A stretch of 34,123 nt of DNA from Betaproteobacteria bacterium (GCA_025357235.1 JANXPQ010000174.1:1-34123), one strand, 5' to 3'; positions 1 through 8,004 are shown, numbered from the stretch's first letter. Numbers and translations: made by a program. The notes: generated by a model not told the origin, from the sequence alone.

Positions 1-122
1 GCCTCCGTTCAGTGTGTTTGTGCCACCGTGCCAAACCTGTGGCTCTGTGCGTTGCGCGCACAACCCACGTTACCCCGGAGGCGGGCCGCCCGCACCTGAA
101 CGAAAGCCATTCTGTCTAGGCC

Positions 123-2276
123 ATGGAAAAATCCTTCAAGAAAGAGATCGAACTGCTGAGCCTGGGGGAAGGCGAAACCTTCCACGGGGAAGGCATTCTG
201 GCCATCACCAAGGCGTTGCTGCAGTCCGGCGTGGCCTATGTCGGCGGCTATCAGGGCGCGCCGGTTTCCCATCTCATCGACGTCATGGTGCAAGCCGAAG
301 ACTATCTGGACACGCTTGGCGTGCATGTCGAAGCTTGTTCCAACGAGGCCTCCGCCGCCGCCATGCTGGGTGCGTCGATTCACTACCCGCTGCGCGGCGC
401 AGTGACCTGGAAATCCATCGTCGGCACCAACGTTGCGGCCGATGCGTTGTCGAATCTCTCCTCGCCTGGCGTAACCGGGGGCGCGCTCATCGTCGTCGGC
501 GAAGATTACGGCGAAGGTGCGAGCGTGATCCAGGAGCGTACGCATGCGTACGCGCTGAAGTCTTCGATGCTGATGCTGGATCCGCGGCCCGAGCTCTCGA
601 CCATGGTGCGCATGGTCGAAGAGGGCTTCCGGCTTTCCGAGGCCACCAACATGCCGGCCCTGCTGGAGCTGCGCATTCGCGCCTGTCATGTGCGCGGCAG
701 CTTCGTGTGCAAGGACAACGTCGCACCGGCGATCTCGACCCGGCACCTCATGGAGGAACCGGCGAAGTTCGACTATTCGCGGCTGGCGCATCCGCCAGTG
801 ACTTTCCGCCAGGAAAAACTCAAGGTGGAAGCGCGCATTCCGGCGGCCCGGCACTACATCGCTGAGCATCGACTCAACGAATTGTTTCCCGGCGAGCGCG
901 ACGACGTCGGCTTCATCGTGCAGGGTGGTCTGTACAACTCGCTGATCCGTGCGCTGCAGCAGTTCGGCCTGGCCGATGCGTTCGGCGAAGCCCGGATCCC
1001 GATCCTCGTGCTCAATGTGACCTTTCCGCTGGTGCCGGAGGAGATTGCGCAATTCTGCCTGGGCAAACGCGCGGTACTGATCGTGGAAGAAGGCACGCCC
1101 GAGTATATCGAACAGGAGATCCTCGCCTCGCTGCGCCGGCTCGACATCAACACGCCGATCCACGGCAAGGACATGCTGATCGCCGCGGGCGAATACACCG
1201 TCGAAGTCATGGCCGGCGGCCTGGAAAAATTCACTGACCGCTATCTGCCGGGCAGTGCGGCGCAACCCGGCAAGGGCTGGCTGCGCAGCAACGCCAAACG
1301 CCGCCAGGAAATCGCGCAACAGCTCACGACGCCGTTGCCGGCGCGTCCGCCGCAGTTCTGCGTCGGCTGTCCGGAGCGACCGGTGTTCGCCGCGCTCAAA
1401 CTGTCCCAGCGCGATGTCGGTCCGACCCACATCGCCGGCGACATCGGCTGCCATTCGTTCGCGACCTTCGAGCCGTTTTCGTTCGGACACTCGATCCTCG
1501 GCTACGGCATGAGCCTGGCCAGCCGCGCCGGCGTATCGCCGATGATGAAGCGGCGCGTGCTCTCGGTCATGGGCGACGGCGGTTTCTGGCACAACGGATT
1601 GCTCACCGGCGTGCAATCGGCGCTGTTCAACGGTGACGATGCGGTGCTGGTCATCTTCAAGAACGGCTATACCTCGGCCACCGGCACGCAGGAACTGATC
1701 TCCACGCCGGACGAAGATGACAAGGTCGCCGCGCAGGACAAGCAGCAGAGCCTGATGCATCGCAATCTCACCATCGAAAATACGCTGACAGGCATGGGCG
1801 TGCAATGGATGCGCACCGTGCACACCTATCACGTCGAAAAAATGCGCAGGACGTTCGACGAGGCCTTTACCTCCGAATTCAACGGACTCAAGGTCATCAT
1901 TGCCGAGGGCGAATGCCAGCTCGAGCGGCAGCGGCGCATCAAGCCGTGGCTCGCCGGATTGCTGAAAGCGGGAAAACGCGTGGTGCGCGTGAAATACGGC
2001 GTCGACGAAGACGTTTGCACGGGCGATCACGCCTGCATCCGGCTGTCGGGCTGCCCGACGCTCACCTTGAAAGACAGCCCGGATCCGCTCAGGGTCGACC
2101 CGGTCGCCACGGTCATCGATGGCTGTGTGGGCTGCGGGCTGTGCGGTGAGAATGCACACGCGGCCACGCTTTGCCCGTCGTTCTACCGTGCCGAAGTGAT
2201 CCGCAATCCGAAGTTGCACGAGCGCCTGCTCGACGGATTGCGCGGTTCCGTATTGCGTTGGTTGCAAGCCGCATGA
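123..2276 (+). CDS. iorA: Indolepyruvate:ferredoxin oxidoreductase, alpha subunit (TPP enzyme with 4Fe-4S domain)
   Basis: A 717-residue protein, the usual size for IorA. Known role of the family: oxidative decarboxylation of aryl-pyruvates (indolepyruvate, phenylpyruvate) to aryl-acetyl-CoA, with electrons passed to ferredoxin, in aromatic amino acid breakdown. The N-terminal third is the pyrimidine-binding TPP domain. A CVGCPERP motif lies near residue 412. The pyrophosphate-binding motif with GDGGF is near residue 482. A C-terminal ferredoxin-like region runs from Cys632 to about Cys684 and carries a CVGCGLC cluster motif plus further cysteines. The ATG at 123 has only a weak ribosome binding site but gives the family's normal N-terminus. 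The stop overlaps the next gene's start (ATGA), so the two subunits are probably translationally coupled. The exact substrate cannot be read from the sequence. Confidence 0.9.
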   Translation: MEKSFKKEIELLSLGEGETFHGEGILAITKALLQSGVAYVGGYQGAPVSHLIDVMVQAEDYLDTLGVHVEACSNEASAAAMLGASIHYPLRGAVTWKSIVGTNVAADALSNLSSPGVTGGALIVVGEDYGEGASVIQERTHAYALKSSMLMLDPRPELSTMVRMVEEGFRLSEATNMPALLELRIRACHVRGSFVCKDNVAPAISTRHLMEEPAKFDYSRLAHPPVTFRQEKLKVEARIPAARHYIAEHRLNELFPGERDDVGFIVQGGLYNSLIRALQQFGLADAFGEARIPILVLNVTFPLVPEEIAQFCLGKRAVLIVEEGTPEYIEQEILASLRRLDINTPIHGKDMLIAAGEYTVEVMAGGLEKFTDRYLPGSAAQPGKGWLRSNAKRRQEIAQQLTTPLPARPPQFCVGCPERPVFAALKLSQRDVGPTHIAGDIGCHSFATFEPFSFGHSILGYGMSLASRAGVSPMMKRRVLSVMGDGGFWHNGLLTGVQSALFNGDDAVLVIFKNGYTSATGTQELISTPDEDDKVAAQDKQQSLMHRNLTIENTLTGMGVQWMRTVHTYHVEKMRRTFDEAFTSEFNGLKVIIAEGECQLERQRRIKPWLAGLLKAGKRVVRVKYGVDEDVCTGDHACIRLSGCPTLTLKDSPDPLRVDPVATVIDGCVGCGLCGENAHAATLCPSFYRAEVIRNPKLHERLLDGLRGSVLRWLQAA

Positions 2277-3850
2277 ACCTCGCGGATCGTCGTCCTGTCA
2301 CATTGCTGATCTGCGCCCTGGGCGGCGAAGGCGGCGGAGTGCTGGCCGAATGGCTGGTCGAAACCGCGACGCGCTGCGGCTTTGCGTCGCAGAGTACTTC
2401 CATCCCGGGCGTTGCGCAACGCACCGGTTCGACGACGTACTATTTCGAAGTGTTTCCCGTACCGGTCGCGGAACTGGGCGGCCGCAAACCTGTGTTCAGT
2501 CTTTATCCGGTGCCCGGTGCCCTGGACGTGCTGGTTTCCTCGGAACTGCTGGAAACGGTGCGCCACATCGGCAACGGCATGACTTCCGCGGATCGCACGC
2601 TCGTGGTGAGTTCCAGCTCCCGAACACTGACGACCGCCGAAAAGTTGCAGCTTGCCGACGGACGCGCATCCTCCGCGGATTTGCTCAAGGTCGTGCAGCA
2701 GTACAGCAAGAGCGCCCGCATCTTCGACATGTCCGCGGTGGCCCAGGAAACGGGAACCGTGTTGAGCGCGGTGTTGTTCGGGGCAATTGCGGGCAGCGGG
2801 GCGCTGCCGTTTTCCCGTGAAGTTTATGAACAAACCATCCGCCAATCGGGGAGAGGCATCGAGCCGAGCTTGCGCGGATTCGCCCGCGCATTCGAGATTG
2901 TTGCCGGGGGACTTGCGGCACAGACGCCGGCCTCTGTCGTGCCGCAGGTGGCCGCCCCATTGCCGGATGCTCTCGCCCGTGCTTTCCCGCCACCGACCCA
3001 TGCGATGCTGGGCGCTGGCCATGCGCGCATGCTGGAGTATCAGGATCGCGACTACGCCGATCTCTATGTGCGGCGCATGATGCGGGTTCTCGAAGCCGAA
3101 CGGGCCGGGGATCCTTCGGGCGAAGGCAGTTTCGCGACCACCAGCGAGACGGCGCGTTATCTCGCGCTATGGATGGCCTTCGACGACATCGTGCGCGTGG
3201 CTGATCTCAAATGCCGCGCGAGCCGCTTCGCACGCGTAAGACGGGAAGTCAAAGCACAGGATGAAGAATTGCTGAGAATCTACGATCACTTCAAGCCGGG
3301 CGTGCCGGAGCTCGCCGCGTTGCTGCCCCCGACCTGGGCACGCGCACTGATCGGCTGGGACAGGCACCGCCACCAGAACGGCAAAACCGCCCTCGCGCTT
3401 CCGCTCAAAATCGGCATACACACTATTTCGGGTTTTCTCGCGCTGCGCTTGCTCGCCAGCCTGAAATGGCTGCGCAAGCGCGGCAGCCGGTTCGCGCAGG
3501 AGCAGGCCATGATCGAACGCTGGCTGGCAGCAGTGGAGCAGGGCGCGCGCAGCCATTGGCAATTGGGCCATGAGATCGCTTTGTGCGGCCGTCTCATCAA
3601 AGGCTACGGCAGCACCAACGATCGCGGCAGGGAAAACCTGCTGCATGTACTGGACCATCTCGCAGTCGGCGGGAAGTGGGATGGGCCGCGAGCGCGCGCA
3701 GAAGCGATTCGCGCGGCGCGCGCGGCGGCATTGGCTGACGATGCCGGCAAGGAACTGGACAAGACCCTGATCAAGCACGGCGCGGCGCCGCTGCCGGTGA
3801 AGGCGCAGCCGATCATGTGGGTGAAAAAGCGGCGCAGCACGACATCCTGA
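2273..3850 (+). CDS. iorB: Indolepyruvate oxidoreductase subunit beta family protein (POR gamma domain plus C-terminal extension)
   Basis: A 525-residue partner of the upstream alpha subunit, starting at the ATG that overlaps the iorA stop. Residues about 10-190 form the pyruvate/ketoacid oxidoreductase gamma domain, including the glycine-rich GGEGGG at 17-22 and an IPGVAQRTGSTTYY motif. The remaining ~330 residues are a largely helical C-terminal extension like that annotated DUF6537 in long IorB-type proteins. Classical archaeal IorB is only about 200 residues, so this is the long, fused bacterial form. It should form the CoA- and ferredoxin-interacting part of the complex. The function of the extension is unknown. 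The next gene begins 130 bases downstream behind its own promoter, so this looks like a two-gene operon. Confidence 0.85.
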   Translation: MNLADRRPVTLLICALGGEGGGVLAEWLVETATRCGFASQSTSIPGVAQRTGSTTYYFEVFPVPVAELGGRKPVFSLYPVPGALDVLVSSELLETVRHIGNGMTSADRTLVVSSSSRTLTTAEKLQLADGRASSADLLKVVQQYSKSARIFDMSAVAQETGTVLSAVLFGAIAGSGALPFSREVYEQTIRQSGRGIEPSLRGFARAFEIVAGGLAAQTPASVVPQVAAPLPDALARAFPPPTHAMLGAGHARMLEYQDRDYADLYVRRMMRVLEAERAGDPSGEGSFATTSETARYLALWMAFDDIVRVADLKCRASRFARVRREVKAQDEELLRIYDHFKPGVPELAALLPPTWARALIGWDRHRHQNGKTALALPLKIGIHTISGFLALRLLASLKWLRKRGSRFAQEQAMIERWLAAVEQGARSHWQLGHEIALCGRLIKGYGSTNDRGRENLLHVLDHLAVGGKWDGPRARAEAIRAARAAALADDAGKELDKTLIKHGAAPLPVKAQPIMWVKKRRSTTS

Positions 3851-3895
3851 GTGCCGTCGTCCGGCTTCGTCGCGGGCGACTCGCGAACCGGCGCG

Positions 3896-3923
3896 TTGAC
3901 AACCATCCCCGCTGGTCTAAACT
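3896..3923 (+). promoter_or_regulatory. Sigma70-type promoter of the CBS-domain gene
   Basis: TTGACA at 3896-3901, a 16-base spacer and TAAACT at 3918-3923. The -35 box is a perfect consensus match. Transcription would begin near 3930, giving a leader of about 50 bases before the ATG at 3981. Confidence 0.7.
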
Positions 3924-3938
3924 GCCCTTGCAGGAACG

Positions 3939-3957
3939 CTGACGGATCAAACGTCAG
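3939..3957 (+). other. Small hairpin in the 5' leader of the CBS-domain gene
   Basis: CTGACG (3939-3944) and CGTCAG (3952-3957) form a perfect 6-bp stem with a 7-base loop, between the predicted transcription start and the ribosome binding site. It may stabilise the mRNA or affect translation. It is short enough to be chance. Confidence 0.35.
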
Positions 3958-3980
3958 GACTGTTGCCCGAGGGGGAGAAA

Positions 3981-4409
3981 ATGAAAACAGTTCAGCAACT
4001 CCTGGAGTCGAAGCGCCACAGCCTGATATCAGTCGCACCTTCGAGCACCGTGCTCGACGCGCTGAAGGTGATGGCGGAAAAGGAGATCGGCGCCGTCGTA
4101 GTGATCGACGATGGGCACTTGGTCGGCATATTTTCCGAACGCGACTACGCCCGCAAGGTGGTCCTGCAGGGCAAGGCTTCGAAGGACACGCCGGTGCGGG
4201 AGATCATGACCGAGAAGGTCGTGTGCGTGCGGCCGGAGCAGACGATAGAAGATTGCATGGGCCTGATGACGGACAAGCGCATCCGCCACCTGCCGGTGCT
4301 GGAGCACAAAAAGGTGATCGGCGTGATTTCGATCGGCGATGTCGTGAAGGAAATGCTTTCAGAGAAGGAATTCGTCATCAAACAGCTGGAAAGTTATATC
4401 CATAATTGA
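3981..4409 (+). CDS. Tandem CBS-domain protein
   Basis: A 142-residue cytoplasmic protein made of two CBS motifs (about residues 10-65 and 75-130) and a short C-terminal helix ending LESYIHN, which is common in proteobacterial stand-alone CBS proteins. The first CBS unit contains GIFSERDYARKVV and the second GVISIGDVVKEML, the usual ends of each repeat. CBS pairs bind adenosyl ligands (AMP, ATP, NADH, SAM) and act as energy sensors; no catalytic domain is present. The ATG at 3981 is preceded by a purine-rich GAGGGGGAGA, so it is preferred over an in-frame TTG at 3963. The gene is probably monocistronic behind the promoter at 3896. Its partner protein is not evident from the context. Confidence 0.88.
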   Translation: MKTVQQLLESKRHSLISVAPSSTVLDALKVMAEKEIGAVVVIDDGHLVGIFSERDYARKVVLQGKASKDTPVREIMTEKVVCVRPEQTIEDCMGLMTDKRIRHLPVLEHKKVIGVISIGDVVKEMLSEKEFVIKQLESYIHN

Positions 4410-4485
4410 CTGCACGCGCCCCGGTTTGGAGCTTCGTTCGTCCGGCCGTTTACCTTCCACGATATTTTCTGCCCCATTGCAATTC

Positions 4486-4737
4486 ATGAAACCTCGAATC
4501 CTCATACTCGTGGTGCTTGTCTGCGTCCTGTCCGGCTGCAAAACCCAGAGCGCGATGACTGCCGGCGCGACCAACTGCCGCACGATCAGCGTTGACATAG
4601 TCAAGAGTCGCTATTCCCGCGAAGGGTCCACCACGGTGTGGTGCGCGAAATGCAAAAACAAGCTTTACCACTGTGTGTCCAACCCCGATCACAGCCGGGT
4701 GGAGTGCAAGGAAGCGGGGCCGGATATCTGCGAATGA
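4486..4737 (+). CDS. Small cysteine-rich lipoprotein of unknown function
   Basis: An 83-residue protein I do not recognise. The N-terminus is a lipoprotein signal: basic MKPR, a hydrophobic stretch and the lipobox LSGC with the lipidated cysteine at residue 18. The mature part has six further cysteines (31, 53, 56, 63, 74, 82). A WCAKC motif and His62/His69 suggest either a zinc-ribbon-like fold or disulfide bonds in the periplasm. There is no charge at position +2 that would mark inner-membrane retention (Lys follows Cys), so outer-membrane anchoring is plausible. The start at 4486 is chosen because it puts the signal peptide at the N-terminus. It lies between two secreted or sensor genes with no clear operon link. 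Confidence 0.65.
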   Translation: MKPRILILVVLVCVLSGCKTQSAMTAGATNCRTISVDIVKSRYSREGSTTVWCAKCKNKLYHCVSNPDHSRVECKEAGPDICE

Positions 4738-4844
4738 CCGGATTGCGGCGGGAAGCCTCGTATTTGGGCGCATTCGTTTAAAATCGCCATGTTTGCGCCG
4801 GACCCGATGGTGACTGGCGCGCTATTTGCATCCACTCCACAACC

Positions 4845-5660
4845 ATGATTCTCGCGCACCGTTTCCCTGGCCGCATTCTCCGTGCATGTGTCCTGGTTTT
4901 TGCAGCGGGGTCCGGCTTGCCGGGTGCCGCCCTTGCGCAGGTCGAAACCGCTTCCGGCGCGGATGCCGCGCCCAAGAGCGGCCAGCCTGTCGATTTCCGT
5001 AGCACGCGCGTCGAAATCCGCGACGAATATCAGGGTCTGCAGGGTGGCGGCACGGTCTACATGATCGTGCCCCGGGTGGATTTCTCGGTGAATCCCGACC
5101 TTTCGCTGCGCATCGAGACCCCGATAGTCTTTGCCGATCCCGGCACGCCGGGCAACAACAGCGAATCGGGTATCGGCGATCTGCTGTTCAGGGGCAGCTA
5201 CCGTGTCGCGCACGGCCCTGGGTATGCGATCGTCGCCGGCAGCGAGATCATCCTGAATAGCGCGTCGAAGGATTCTCTGGGCATGGGCAAGAACGTGATT
5301 GCGCCGTTGATATTCGCCTCCATCGATGTCCCGCAATGCAACTCGGTGGTGTTTCCGTTCTTGCAGCACTATATGACCGCAGGCGGCGACGACGGCCGGG
5401 CCGATGTGCATTACACCAGCCTCAAGGCGCCGTTCCTCACCCGCTGGTCGAACCTCGTCTATACGATTCTGGAACCGCAAATGGTCATCGACCACGAGCG
5501 CTCGGACAAGGTCGGCATGACGCTGGAAGGCGAGGTCGGCCGATTCCTCAATCGCGACCTGGCGATCTGGGGCCGTCCCGGCGTTGGCCTGTTCGGCGAC
5601 AACCTGCCGCAGGTCTACAACTGGAAACTCGAAATCGGCGTGCGTTTCTTCCTGAAGTAA
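4845..5660 (+). CDS. Secreted, probably outer-membrane beta-barrel protein of unknown function
   Basis: 271 residues with a Sec signal peptide (basic N-terminus, hydrophobic core, cleavage predicted after ALA at residue 31). The mature protein is rich in alternating polar/hydrophobic stretches such as VYMIVPRVDFSVNPDLSLRI and in Gly and aromatic residues. It ends in a beta-strand-like GVRFFLK. This pattern resembles outer-membrane beta-barrel families, but I cannot assign a named family. There are no catalytic motifs. The gene stands alone and ends just before a strong terminator at 5672. Confidence is good for a secreted gene and low for any specific role. Confidence 0.7.
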   Translation: MILAHRFPGRILRACVLVFAAGSGLPGAALAQVETASGADAAPKSGQPVDFRSTRVEIRDEYQGLQGGGTVYMIVPRVDFSVNPDLSLRIETPIVFADPGTPGNNSESGIGDLLFRGSYRVAHGPGYAIVAGSEIILNSASKDSLGMGKNVIAPLIFASIDVPQCNSVVFPFLQHYMTAGGDDGRADVHYTSLKAPFLTRWSNLVYTILEPQMVIDHERSDKVGMTLEGEVGRFLNRDLAIWGRPGVGLFGDNLPQVYNWKLEIGVRFFLK

Positions 5661-5671
5661 CATCCGGCCAC

Positions 5672-5709
5672 AAAACAAAACGGGCAGCGCAGGCTGCCCG
5701 TTTTGTTTT
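5672..5709. terminator. Bidirectional intrinsic terminator
   Basis: A perfect 17-bp inverted repeat with a 4-base loop: arms 5672-5688 and 5693-5709. The GC-rich core CGGGCAGC is flanked by AAAACAAAA on one side and TTTTGTTTT on the other, so either strand yields a GC stem followed by a U-rich tail. It sits between the convergent genes ending at 5660 and 5725. Confidence 0.92.
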
Positions 5710-5724
5710 CCATTGGCAAAGCGA

Positions 5725-6297
5725 TCAGTCCTTGGTTGCTTCCACTTCGATGCTGATTCTAACTTCGTCGCTCACTGCAGGGACGTAGGCGCTCAGGCCG
5801 AAGTCGCTGCGCTTGATCGTCGCCGTCGCGTTTGCGCCGCACATCGGCTTCTTGTTCATCGGATGCGGGCCGCATTTGAACGCGGTTACCGCAAGGCTGA
5901 CGGGCTTGGTCACGCCCAACAGCGTCAGTTCGCCGTCGGCGCCGGTCAGCTTGTCCCCGTCGAATTTCAGCTTGGTCGCCTTGTAGGCAAGCGTGGGGAA
6001 TTTGCCGACGTTGAAGAATTCCTCGCTCTTCAAGTGGGTGTCGCGCTTGGCATGGCCGGTATCGATCGAGGTGGCATCGATGGTGATGTCGATGCTGCCG
6101 CTCTTGGCGGCGGAGTCGAGCACGATCTTGCCGCTGGTCGCGCCGAAACGGCCGTGCATCGTCGAAAATCCGAGGTGGTTGATCTCGAAGTTCGGGAAGG
6201 TATGGGCCGGATCCACCGAATAGGCGTCGTCGGCGCTTGCCGGCAGCGCGAACGCTGCGCTGATCAGGAATGCTGCGAGTTTGGTTTTCAAATTCAT
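5725..6297 (-). CDS. YceI family periplasmic protein (copy 1)
   Basis: 190 residues with a Sec signal peptide (MNLKTK, hydrophobic core, cleavage near PASA) and then a YceI-type lipocalin-like barrel beginning DAYSVDPAHTFPNFEINHLG. YceI proteins bind long isoprenoid chains such as octaprenyl compounds. The start at 6297 has a good AAAGGAG site; an upstream in-frame start at 6354 would bury the signal peptide. It is the last gene of the marR-cytochrome b561-yceI-yceI run, 74 bases after the second yceI, and ends at the shared terminator. Two cysteines (in KCGP and PMCG) are in the mature protein. Function is inferred: isoprenoid quinone or lipid binding linked to the b561 cytochrome. Confidence 0.9.
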   Translation of the reverse strand: MNLKTKLAAFLISAAFALPASADDAYSVDPAHTFPNFEINHLGFSTMHGRFGATSGKIVLDSAAKSGSIDITIDATSIDTGHAKRDTHLKSEEFFNVGKFPTLAYKATKLKFDGDKLTGADGELTLLGVTKPVSLAVTAFKCGPHPMNKKPMCGANATATIKRSDFGLSAYVPAVSDEVRISIEVEATKD

Positions 6298-6371
6298 CTC
6301 CTTTACTGTTGAAAAATACCGCTGGTTGAACGATGCGTGCGCGATCGCCGGCACGCGATGGCGTGTGTATA

Positions 6372-6926
6372 TTATTTGTTGCCCGTGGTAACGATCTTGA
6401 ATTTCACCTGCACCTCATCGGCTACCGTCTCGGTGTCCGACCAGACACCTTCGCCGATCTTGAATTGCAGGCGTTTGAGCGTGAAGCCGCCCTCGAATGT
6501 GACGAGATCGCCCGAGCGCTTGACAGTGAATGGCGCGGCAATGTCCTGGCCGATGCCCTTGATGGATAGCTTGCCGTGTGCTTCATACTTGTCGGGGCCG
6601 GTCTGTGCGACGGAACTGGAAGCGAATTTCGCGGCGGGGAAGGCGCTGCTGTTGAACCAGGCTTTCTTGCCGACTTCGGCATCGGCGTCCGCGCTGCCGG
6701 TATCGATGCTGCCGAGATCGACTTCGATGTCCGCCTTCGAAGCGGCGGGTTTCTTCGGGTCGAAAGCGATCTGTGCGGTGAATTTCTTGAATCGTCCCTG
6801 CACCGGGACATTCATCTGCCTGGAGACGAAGGTGATCTCGCTTTTTGCGTAATCCACGCCCGCCGCTGCCGCAGGCAGGCTGAACGCGAACAATGCCGTC
6901 ATCGGCAGCAGCGACTGGAATCTCAT
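6372..6926 (-). CDS. YceI family periplasmic protein (copy 2)
   Basis: 184 residues with a signal peptide (MRFQSLLP..., cleavage near PAAAAG) and a YceI barrel with VDYAKSEITFVSRQMNVPVQ and the repeated GSIDTGSADAD element seen in this family. It is clearly diverged from the neighbouring copy, so this is an old duplication or two independent family members. Its ATG overlaps the stop of the cytochrome b561 gene (ATGA), indicating translational coupling. Context: the pair of a b561-type cytochrome and a YceI protein also occurs in E. coli (yceJ-yceI), which supports a joint role at the membrane, probably with quinone. Confidence 0.9.
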   Translation of the reverse strand: MRFQSLLPMTALFAFSLPAAAAGVDYAKSEITFVSRQMNVPVQGRFKKFTAQIAFDPKKPAASKADIEVDLGSIDTGSADADAEVGKKAWFNSSAFPAAKFASSSVAQTGPDKYEAHGKLSIKGIGQDIAAPFTVKRSGDLVTFEGGFTLKRLQFKIGEGVWSDTETVADEVQVKFKIVTTGNK

Positions 6927-7483
6927 TTGACGGCTCTCCGTTGTTTGATGAAAGGCAACATGCGCCACAGCACGTCGTCGCGGTCCATCAGGTGGTGCTT
7001 CAGCGCTGCTGCAGCATGCAGCGCGACAACCAGCGCCATCAGCCAGTTCAATGCTTCGTGCAATTGCTCGAGCTGAGCTGCGGTGTCCTTGTTTTTCGCG
7101 ATCAGATCGGGAATGGGAAATACACTGAGATACACGACCTGGAAGCCGGAGGCAGAGCTCATCAACCATCCCGACAGGGGAATGACCAGCGTCAGCGCGT
7201 AAAGAAAGAAATGGGCAATGCTGGCTGCGCTGTGCTGCCAAGCCGGCATAGAAGCCGGAGGCGGTGGCGGGCGATGCGCCAGACGCCATGCAAGCCGGAC
7301 CAGGACCAGCAGGAAAATCGTGACGCCGATCCACTTGTGATAGGAATACAGCTTCAGCTTGACCGGAGAAAGTTGCAGGTCCGTCATGTACTGGCCGAGC
7401 AGGAACGTGCACAAAATTGCCGACGCAATCAGCCAGTGCAGCGCGATCGCCACACCGGTGTAACGTTGCGGGGACGGGTTCAT
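6923..7483 (-). CDS. Cytochrome b561 family membrane protein
   Basis: 186 residues with four predicted membrane helices. Histidines that could ligate two b hemes are placed as in bacterial b561: His16 in ALHWLIA, His49 in YHKWIG, and histidines in the later helices (LHEALNWL and LHAAAALKHH). Bacterial members move electrons between quinone and periplasmic acceptors. The start at 7483 (MNPSPQRYTG) is preferred because the marR stop lies immediately upstream (7485-7487), leaving one base between the genes. Its stop overlaps the start of a yceI gene. The tight packing implies a single transcript controlled by the MarR-type regulator. Confidence 0.9.
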   Translation of the reverse strand: MNPSPQRYTGVAIALHWLIASAILCTFLLGQYMTDLQLSPVKLKLYSYHKWIGVTIFLLVLVRLAWRLAHRPPPPPASMPAWQHSAASIAHFFLYALTLVIPLSGWLMSSASGFQVVYLSVFPIPDLIAKNKDTAAQLEQLHEALNWLMALVVALHAAAALKHHLMDRDDVLWRMLPFIKQRRAVK

Positions 7484-7484
7484 C

Positions 7485-7937
7485 TCACGCGGCCTTGCGT
7501 TCCGCCCGCGCCTCGCGCAAAGCATCGCGAAGCTTGTGCAGCAGTTCGGTTGTTTGATCCAGCTCGCGCGCGGACAACACCGTGAATGCGGACCTGAGGT
7601 GGCCGATGTGTGCCGGAAACGCGCGATCGAAAGTACGCACCCCCTGCGGCGTGAGCGCCACGAATACCTGCCTGCGGTCGGCGTCGGAGGCGCTGCGCCG
7701 GATCAGGCCGCGGGCTTCCATGCGATCCAGCACCCCGGTCAGCGTGCCTTTGGTGATCAGTGTTTTCTCGCCGAGTTCCTTGCAGGTCATGCCCGGCGTG
7801 TTACCGAGCGTGGCGACGATGTCGAATTGCGCGATCGTCAGTCCCAGCTTGCGCACGTGCGTGCCGGAATAGGCTTCGAAAGCCTGGTAGCACTCGGCCA
7901 ATGACCGTAATGTTCTAATGAACTGCTCTTTAGGCAT
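7485..7937 (-). CDS. MarR family transcriptional regulator
   Basis: 150 residues, typical for MarR. The winged helix spans about residues 35-105: LTIAQFDIVATLG, then the recognition helix in CKELGEKTLITKGTLTGVLDRMEARGLI and the wing with the DRR motif (SDADRRQVFVALTPQG). The dimerising helices are at both ends. I chose the ATG at 7937 because an upstream in-frame ATG at 7976 falls inside the predicted -10 region and lacks a ribosome binding site. It is the first gene of a four-gene run with cytochrome b561 and two yceI genes, so it probably represses its own operon. The ligand is unknown. Confidence 0.9.
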   Translation of the reverse strand: MPKEQFIRTLRSLAECYQAFEAYSGTHVRKLGLTIAQFDIVATLGNTPGMTCKELGEKTLITKGTLTGVLDRMEARGLIRRSASDADRRQVFVALTPQGVRTFDRAFPAHIGHLRSAFTVLSARELDQTTELLHKLRDALREARAERKAA

Positions 7938-7952
7938 AAAGCCGCTTCCCGG

Positions 7953-7969
7953 GGATTTAGTTCTAATCC
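7953..7969 (-). promoter_or_regulatory. Putative MarR operator (palindrome over the predicted start site)
   Basis: An inverted repeat with inner arms TTAG (7957-7960) and CTAA (7963-7966) and outer arms GGAT/ATCC, with one unpaired base. It coincides with the expected transcription start of the marR operon. A related palindrome, GTTC-TAAT-GAAC, lies at 7912-7923 inside the first codons of marR and shares the word TTCTAAT. MarR proteins commonly bind AT-rich palindromes of this size. Binding is inferred. Confidence 0.5.
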
Positions 7970-7974
7970 GAACC

Positions 7975-8004
7975 ATTTTTGCCGGGGCCCGGGGCGAATG
8001 TCAA
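7975..8004 (-). promoter_or_regulatory. Putative sigma70 promoter of the marR operon
   Basis: Read on the minus strand: TTGACA at 8004-7999, an 18-base spacer and AAAAAT (4/6 consensus) at 7980-7975. Transcription would start near 7968, within the palindrome described at 7953-7969. Confidence 0.5.

Noticed and set aside
9-2267. A 752-codon open frame on the minus strand
   Set aside because: It is the antisense of iorA in a GC-rich genome. It has no recognisable domain, while the plus-strand frame has clear enzyme motifs.
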